Positions 9,101-10,080 of a DNA stretch of 10,080 bases are shown in pieces; the stretch's first letter is position 1; each line of letters starts with the position of its first letter. Origin of the DNA: DTPS01 sp049591295. GTDB lineage: Bacteria; Acidobacteriota; UBA4820; DSQY01. The stretch spans positions 1 through 10,080 of the forward strand of contig JBAWEQ010000139.1 of assembly GCA_049591295.1 (NCBI GenBank). The letters are read 5' to 3'. A program made the translations under genes and the position numbers. The notes under the pieces are model-generated. The model had not been told where the DNA came from. It ran no database searches and saw nothing but the letters and a program-made list of their open reading frames with translations.

Positions 9101-9460
9101 GGCGTCGGCGTTTCCCTTGTAAAGGCTCACACTTCCGCCGGTGCCCGCGGCGTAGCCGACCGCGAGGTCGGGCATGCCGTCCCCGTCGAAGTCGCCCTTC
9201 GCGAGGCTCAGGGGCTGGGCCGAGACCGCCGGCGCCTTCTCCACCGCGGCGATCGCGGGCAGGGCCACGGGGTCGGTGAGCGCGATGCGGTAGCGGCCCG
9301 TTCCCGCCACGTTCACGGTCACCGGGCCGTTCATCGTCTCCAGTGTCGTCCTGTTCCACGCGTCCGCTGCGCATAGAACGGTGGATGCCACAAGGAGCAG
9401 TGCGGTCGCCGCGGCGGCGACGAGCGCGCCCCGCATGGACTTTCTACCGGTTCTTGTCAT
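143..9460 (-). CDS. Giant secreted multidomain protein: FG-GAP propeller, beta-helix, DUF11, 23 PKD domains, TIG-like C-terminus
   Basis: Encodes 3105 residues ending in TAA. I chose the ATG at 9460 because GGAGG lies 6 nt upstream (9471-9467) and the protein then starts with a typical signal peptide: basic MTRTGRKSMRG, hydrophobic core to about residue 29, and an ADA cleavage site after residue 34. An in-frame ATG at 9538 would add 26 non-signal-like residues. C30 lacks a proper lipobox (preceded by TVL), so a lipoprotein is unlikely. Domains by residue: about 35-445 FG-GAP-like propeller; about 449-813 right-handed beta-helix; about 815-910 beta-rich linker domain; 911-1035 DUF11; 1036-3018 23 PKD domains; 3019-3105 TIG-like domain. 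There is no LPXTG motif, C-terminal membrane segment or recognisable sorting tail. Family knowledge supports an extracellular location. A role in adhesion, matrix or glycan binding is inference, and no enzymatic motif is visible. The long frame has no internal stops or frameshifts despite its repetitive DNA. Confidence 0.95.
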   Translation of the reverse strand: MTRTGRKSMRGALVAAAATALLLVASTVLCAADAWNRTTLETMNGPVTVNVAGTGRYRIALTDPVALPAIAAVEKAPAVSAQPLSLAKGDFDGDGMPDLAVGYAAGTGGSVSLYKGNADALYPYSKAAKAHRANGTFSDFPFLPTGISVDLPCRPDFLAAGDFNLDGHEDLLVAAKGGQRLVLLAGDGQGGFSAPQVISLPGTVTDMAVGSFGRAGQSDAVVGIHTSAGSQLLVYGNVNDRPQTLGLPADASDIAFGVARPKGMLDMAVAAGSSLVLVSEEGGALASSQRAMPFSISSVAVGSFTGSGLYQVALLSSTGDVSILSNGSTDQVRQPLAGWASRTITRAPIEGATRLVASKVSGAPGQDLLVEDPAGKSVHMLIGGDGAQGSSMALAYPTGLAEDAAVSTTSAPVAVLPMRLGVSAMKGLVVAQAGMSAPVVQLATPTATFTVTSNADSGAGTLRSCINLSNAAPGLNLIQFNLPSGSTTITPLTALPAVTVPVILDGSTEPGFSGSPLVTITGVSQGSGDVLTINAGGSTLRALDIEYAPGNGVTLGVTGGDVVEGCLIIHNAKSGTQGNSVSGNTIGGTVVASTNFFESNAYGVTLVGGTNNTIEGNFVSGNTTYGLYLYAGASNTIGGTGGFTFNQLTGNNVGIVLWMGSGNSVLGNLIGVQYGGSAGGNTNQGIGLFAEVNATIGGASPAARNVIGNNGNNGIDIEQQSTGAVISGNYIGVSTDGTTTAGNGGDGVTIAQNSTTPSNLVVGGTAPGAGNVIAHNSGYGVNVASGIGNGILGNAIFSNGSGAIQLAAGANNNQAAPVLTGAYACGGTLQVLGTLASTPNTAFTIEFFSNTQCPGQARTFLGRTTVTTDASGNAAISASLAVAAPLNVDATATDPNDNTSMLSNCIVVGAGPDLGVTFSTPTPASPKTGQTVTYVVNVQNASGTTTATNAALSVTLPSGAAGYALGGTTGSPTVSGTNPVVVTWPSIPASTSYLFQYSVNYPSTGSFTTSASVAADQCDPNTANNSASNSITVLAPLAVTWSASTTTATVGVPVNFTAAATGGDGNYTYTFYPADGSGAVTSATPTFTHSFAAPGTFGTYVQVKDGTGSTANSSVVNVGVASAVTVSITAPAAAVTSAVPFTVNFTALASGGSGSYTYAWTFGDGGTGTGASALHLYTTAGAYTAKVVATDGAGRTGSATLSITAQASLTVSLSATPTHGFVPLAVNFTPVISGGSGSYPTVSYTYGDASPASSTPSHSYATAGTFTASVSVTDSAGNTAISGPVTINAWNPLTIGVITVPAAPLTGNAPLAVAFTTTVAGGTDTYNYAWTFGDGTTGNVQSPSHTYLTAGTFMANLTVTDSAGNTASTAVGPITVAAPLQASLAATPLKATLGSTITFLPSITGGVVPYTLSFHYGDTNTGSSPTYLYGAAGTYEATLTVTDSAGSTTTTQAVTVTIWAPLTVSASATSATTGNAALTVGFTAQAAGGDQTYSYTWYFGDGASFVDNISPSVPSHTYAAAGTYYAYAVATDGSGHAATSAAIKVTALGAMTASLSATPIQGFASLGVSFLASVSGGDGNYTYTFHPADGTGPTTSLSPGYTHTYATAGTYNALLTVSDGSGNSASAGITIKVWAPLQVILTNTSATSGIAPLTVGFSAAISGGNASQYNLSWNFSDGAPDLSSGSSSPMTDGHTWNTAGTYNVSVTVTDASGNTATSNVIPVTAQNTLGVGLSAIPTRGFKGMQVAFTAVAQGGAGPYTYALTPGDGSGTITNSTGLFTFTYLTAGSWNASVTVTDSASHSATSSTVPITVWNPLTVSASGTPLTGATPLTVTFNGSAAGGDGNYTYTWTFGDGSQAVNSTTPSAPAHTYSLPGTYTAAVTVSDGSGHSAGSAPIQITVQGVMSANLSATPTLGFAPLGVTFTPSVTGGDGNYTYSFAYGDSQTGSAFNHTYAAGGKYTVTMTASDGSGHSAVANVYVTVWDPLSIVLSASSGTSGLTPLSVIFSATATGGDLSSPYTWTWSWGDGTTSTTSGSSPATAGHTYNTPGTYNVTVTVADASGHKLTSNTIPVTAQTTLGVGLAAFPTRGFQGMQVAFTAVAQGGVGPYTYVLTPGDGSGTIANSTGLFTFTYSTAGSYNASVSVTDSASHQATSSNVPITVWAPLSVSATANVTTGPVPLAVNFTGRASGGDTSSPYAWTWSWGDGTASSSMGASPSAVSHTFHTPGSYNVTVTVADASGHKVTSNTIPVTAQGTLSVGLSAFPTRGFAGMQVGFTAAAQGGVGPYTYVLSPGNGSGTITNSTGLFTVTYASAGSFSASVAVTDSAGNTATSSSVPITVWSPLSVKATANVTTGPVPLTVNFTGSATGGDSSAYSYAWSFGNGNTATGAAPSFIYNLPGTYSVTCTVTDGSGNTATSAPLTIVAQGVMNATLTATPILGFAPLGVSFTPAATGGDGNYTYSFDYGDGNTGTSLVHTYGAGGTYHVVMTASDGSGNKAMANVDITVWNGLSVSLGATSATSGLSPLKVNFSATASGGDQSSPYTWTWSWGDGTTSTSTGASPATASHTYNTPGTYNVTVTVTDASGHKLTSNTIPVAAQSTLGVGLTAFPIHGFANLDVSFKASAQGGSGGYSFALNPGDGSGTITNSTGNFTYTYSTTGTFQATVTVKDSAGNTQTSTPSVVTVWAPLTVTASASPATTGAVPLAVSFSAAASGGDASAYSYKWDFGNGNTATGATPTFTYNIPGTYTVTVTVTDGSGNTATSTPLQIVAQGVISAALSASPMVGTDPLTVSFTATAQGGVGPYTYTYHYDGTNTDGLGHFTYLTPGTFNAYVHVVDSVGNVADSPTVPITVWAPLSVSASALQNAGILPFSDSFTATASGGDGAYTYLWNFGDGSNSTGATPSHIYNLPGTYSVTVTVTDGHNHTMTSTPVVVTAYKDMMVSITGGPTSGTVPLTVNLSAAALGGDGNYSFVWNFGDQTTAMGETANHTFAAIGDYTVSVTATDGSSKSATASIIIHVLPVPPQIAAAKKLPNPFRIVVYGTNFHADAEATINGTPVAVSVKSGSKIVLKGVQSLVPKGVPVQIVVINQDDGGVSNTFLYVKTPA
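1679..1846 (-). repeat. Near-identical DNA copy 1 (PKD domain 18; partner at 3248-3415)
   Basis: This part of PKD domain 18 is nearly the same at DNA level as 3248-3415 (domain 12), 1569 bp away and in the same frame. The most conserved block, 1800-1846, matches 3369-3415 with one mismatch in 47 nt. The synonymous third positions are conserved too, which protein-level selection alone would not explain. Recent duplication or gene conversion between domains is the simplest reading. Confidence 0.75.
3248..3415 (-). repeat. Near-identical DNA copy 2 (PKD domain 12; partner at 1679-1846)
   Basis: This is the partner of the copy in domain 18. Both encode the stretch SWGDGTTST...NTPGTYNVTVTV...SGHKLTSNTIPV. 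Domain 14 (around 2710-2890) is a third, more diverged relative. The direct orientation and in-frame spacing mean that recombination between copies would delete or add whole domains without breaking the frame. Confidence 0.75.
6356..6730 (-). other. DUF11 (CARDB-like) domain within the giant gene
   Basis: Residues 911-1035. The pattern PDLGVTFSTPTPASPKTGQT, then VTYVVNVQNASGTTTATNA, a SVTLPSG motif, and terminal CDPNTANNSASNSITV is typical of DUF11 repeats (GDxVTYTVTVTNxG...ATNVxVTDxLPxG, ending DPNxxNNTA). It is a single immunoglobulin-like module between the beta-helix and the PKD array. The expected cysteine near the end is present. Confidence 0.8.
7022..8116 (-). other. Right-handed parallel beta-helix domain within the giant gene
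   Basis: Residues about 449-813. It opens with FTVTSNADSGAGTLRSCI, the entry motif commonly seen before secreted bacterial beta-helix domains (T-x-N-x-x-D-S-G-x-G-S/T-L-R). It continues with a hydrophobic/asparagine ladder of about 22-residue rungs, including NTIEGNFVSGNTTYGLYL, NSVLGNLIGVQYGG, NVIGNNGNNGIDI, AVISGNYIGVSTDG, NVIAHNSGYGVNV and NGILGNAIFSNGSG. The IGG/IGNN pattern resembles NosD/CASH-type carbohydrate-binding beta-helices. No catalytic residues of pectate lyases or other polysaccharide lyases can be identified, so I call it a structural or binding domain. The stretch after it (about 815-910, ending near SNCIVVGAGPD) is an unnamed beta-rich domain often found with such helices. 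Confidence 0.75.
8126..9358 (-). repeat. Seven FG-GAP/VCBS-like blades (N-terminal propeller) within the giant gene
   Basis: About residues 35-445 of the mature protein. Two canonical calcium-loop motifs open the region: GDFDGDGMPDLAVG (from residue 89) and GDFNLDGHEDLLVA. Five more copies follow at similar spacing in increasingly degenerate form: GSFGRAGQSDAVVG, GVARPKGMLDMAVA, GSFTGSGLYQVALL, KVSGAPGQDLLVE and MRLGVSAMKGLVVA. Seven copies match the blade number of integrin-alpha-type propellers. Only the first two keep the full DxDxDG acidic set, so calcium is probably bound mainly at the N-terminal blades. The blade count is my reading of the motif spacing, and the last two blades are the least certain. 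Confidence 0.75.
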
Positions 9461-9466
9461 CCTTTG

Positions 9467-9471
9467 CCTCC
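9467..9471 (-). promoter_or_regulatory. Ribosome binding site of the giant gene
   Basis: GGAGG on the minus strand lies 6 nt before the ATG at 9460-9458. It decides the start: the upstream in-frame ATG codons at 9538 and 9535 have no comparable motif, and only the 9460 start puts the signal peptide at the N-terminus. Confidence 0.85.
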
Positions 9472-9618
9472 ATTTTCTTAGCCACCCTCTTGGAGATGCA
9501 TGCGAATCATCGGACTGAAGGGACACTTCGAGCATCATGTCACCGGCACACTTGCCTCCGGCTCACACCATCGCCCCTGGAAAACGGGGACTTGCTCAGG
9601 TTGTGGACCCTAACTTGT

Positions 9619-9665
9619 GGATGGGGCAGTGAACCCTCGCCCTCAAGAGCGAGGCTGCTCCATCT
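9619..9665 (+). other. Long imperfect hairpin in the leader region
   Basis: The outer stem GGATGGGGCAG (9619-9629) pairs with CTGCTCCATCT (9655-9665), 11 bp with two G-U pairs on the plus strand. A 5-nt bulge (9630-9634) follows, then an inner stem CCTCGC (9635-9640) with GCGAGG (9649-9654) around an 8-nt loop. The two wobble pairs become A-C mismatches in the minus-strand RNA, so it folds better as plus-strand RNA. No T-tract follows on either strand, so it is not a standard terminator. It could be a small structured RNA, a leader structure or a mobile-element end. Confidence 0.45.
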
Positions 9666-9679
9666 CGAATGATTGATCT

Positions 9680-9709
9680 ATTCTATAACACACCTGTCCA
9701 AAATGGCAA
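9680..9709 (-). promoter_or_regulatory. Candidate sigma70-type promoter for the giant gene
   Basis: On the minus strand, TTGCCA (9709-9704) and TAGAAT (9685-9680) each match the -35 and -10 consensus at 5 of 6 positions, separated by 18 bp. This would give a leader of about 210 nt before the start codon. The -35 box appears to lie inside the left end of the IS4-type element and the -10 at or beyond its border. The promoter call rests on consensus matching only. Confidence 0.35.
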
Positions 9710-9774
9710 TTGAAAGGAAGTGCCTCCTCTGTTGTAGGCTTGAAGTGTTTAGAGGCTTCGAGCTTCTCAACAAG

Positions 9775-9781
9775 AAGGAGG
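9775..9781 (+). promoter_or_regulatory. Ribosome binding site of the IS4-type transposase
   Basis: AAGGAGG, a near-perfect Shine-Dalgarno sequence, lies 7 nt before the ATG at 9789. It fixes the start of the partial transposase gene. Confidence 0.85.
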
Positions 9782-9788
9782 CAGAGCG

Positions 9789-10080
9789 ATGGTACGGTGC
9801 GGGAGCTTGCTGAGTCAAATCCTGGAGTTGGTTCCCCGGGTGGAGTTTGCTGAGATCGTGCGGCGGCGCGGGGCTGAGAAGGCCTGCAAGGGCTTCTCGT
9901 CGTGGGACCAGTTCGTGGCGATGCTCTTCTGCCAGCTCGGCCAGGCGCACTCGCTGCGGGAGATCGTGGGCGGGCTCGGAGCGGCGTTGGGGAAGAAGGT
10001 GCACCTGGGCATGAAGGGGACGCCGAAGCGGTCCACGCTCTCCTACGCCAACACGCACCGGCCGTGGCAGGTCTATCAGG
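9789..10080 (+). CDS. IS4-family transposase with DUF4372 N-terminal domain (partial, 5' end)
   Basis: The frame is open for 97 codons to the window edge and reads MVRCGSLLSQILELVPRVEF at the start. It contains the signature stretches FSSWDQFVAMLFCQLGQAHS and LREIVGGL, followed by KRSTLSYANTHRPWQVY. These are hallmark motifs of the DUF4372 N-terminal domain in a widespread group of IS4-type DDE transposases, whose full length is usually about 370-400 residues. The catalytic DDE residues and the YREK region lie beyond the window, so activity cannot be judged. AAGGAGG 7 nt upstream supports the start. The gene diverges from the giant PKD gene, with 328 nt between the two start codons, and belongs to an inserted element rather than to an operon with it. 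Confidence 0.93.
   Translation, partial: MVRCGSLLSQILELVPRVEFAEIVRRRGAEKACKGFSSWDQFVAMLFCQLGQAHSLREIVGGLGAALGKKVHLGMKGTPKRSTLSYANTHRPWQVYQ

Larger units (their letters stand above)
9461..9690. other. Non-coding leader between the giant gene and the IS4-type element
   Basis: No convincing gene is present on either strand; short frames here lack usable starts with an RBS. The region contains the giant gene's Shine-Dalgarno sequence (GGAGG, 9471-9467), a direct repeat TTGTGGA at 9601-9607 and 9615-9621, a long imperfect hairpin (9619-9665) and, at its right end, a possible minus-strand -10 box. The 26-codon in-frame extension of the giant ORF up to 9538 falls here and is judged untranslated. 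The stretch 9541-9665 could be a relic of an older mobile element, but I cannot name one. Confidence 0.6.
9690..10080 (+). mobile_element. IS4-family insertion sequence, left part (runs off right edge)
   Basis: The element is inferred from the transposase beginning at 9789 plus about 100 nt of upstream sequence. The left border is uncertain. I place it near 9690, where CACACCTGTCCA begins and the composition becomes less GC-rich, but the inverted repeat cannot be confirmed because the right end and any target duplication are outside the window. Confidence 0.6.

Noticed and set aside
5936..9376. Open plus-strand frame of 1146 codons opposite the giant gene
   Set aside because: Its translation is rich in R, G, A, V and H with no recognisable motif. 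It is the composition shadow of a high-GC Gly/Ala/Thr/Ser-rich coding strand, and the minus-strand frame carries clear domains throughout.
9368..9376. Lipoprotein signal at the cysteine in the signal peptide (VLCA)
   Set aside because: The residues before the cysteine (T-V-L) do not fit a lipobox, which needs G, A or S at -1. A standard ADA signal peptidase I site follows directly.
9585..9600. CCCC...GGGG inverted repeat in the leader as a terminator or riboswitch element
   Set aside because: Only about four pairs flank the A-rich loop around 9580-9590, with no T-tract, and no known riboswitch consensus could be matched in the surrounding leader.
9678..10058. Minus-strand 126-codon frame opposite the IS4-type transposase
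   Set aside because: It overlaps, antisense, the plus-strand frame with unmistakable DUF4372 transposase motifs and a strong RBS. The antisense product has no recognisable features.

Overview
The window is high-GC bacterial DNA dominated by one very large secreted-protein gene on the minus strand, with a mobile element at each edge. A bacterial origin is suggested by strong Shine-Dalgarno sequences, an intrinsic terminator, the 5' end of a group IIC intron and an IS4-type transposase. PKD-rich giant exoproteins of this style are common in Acidobacteriota, deltaproteobacterial lineages and some uncultured phyla. The sequence alone does not fix the taxon.

Layout, left to right: (1) positions 1-88 hold the first 88 nt of a group II intron of class C type, read on the minus strand and continuing past the left edge. 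(2) Positions 90-120 hold a minus-strand intrinsic terminator, and the intron begins one base after its T-tract, the classic target choice of group IIC introns. (3) Positions 143-9460 (minus) encode a 3105-residue exported protein. In order it has a Sec signal peptide, a likely seven-bladed FG-GAP propeller, a right-handed beta-helix, a linker domain, a DUF11 domain, 23 tandem PKD domains and a C-terminal TIG-like domain. (4) Positions 9461-9690 are a non-coding leader containing a strong RBS, a long imperfect hairpin and a possible promoter. (5) From about 9690 to the right edge lies the left part of an IS4-family element with the N-terminal 97 codons of its DUF4372-type transposase on the plus strand, divergent from the giant gene.

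The most notable structure is inside the PKD array. Domains alternate between two types, and from domain 6 onward they form a four-domain higher-order repeat (A1-B1-A2-B2). Doublet lengths alternate between about 179 and 166-175 residues, with one extra A1-B1 doublet and a mosaic domain at that point. This suggests growth and homogenisation by recombination between domain blocks. The giant gene appears to be a stand-alone transcription unit: it has its own leader and its own terminator. Its function is inferred only broadly, as an extracellular or surface adhesive or scaffold protein.
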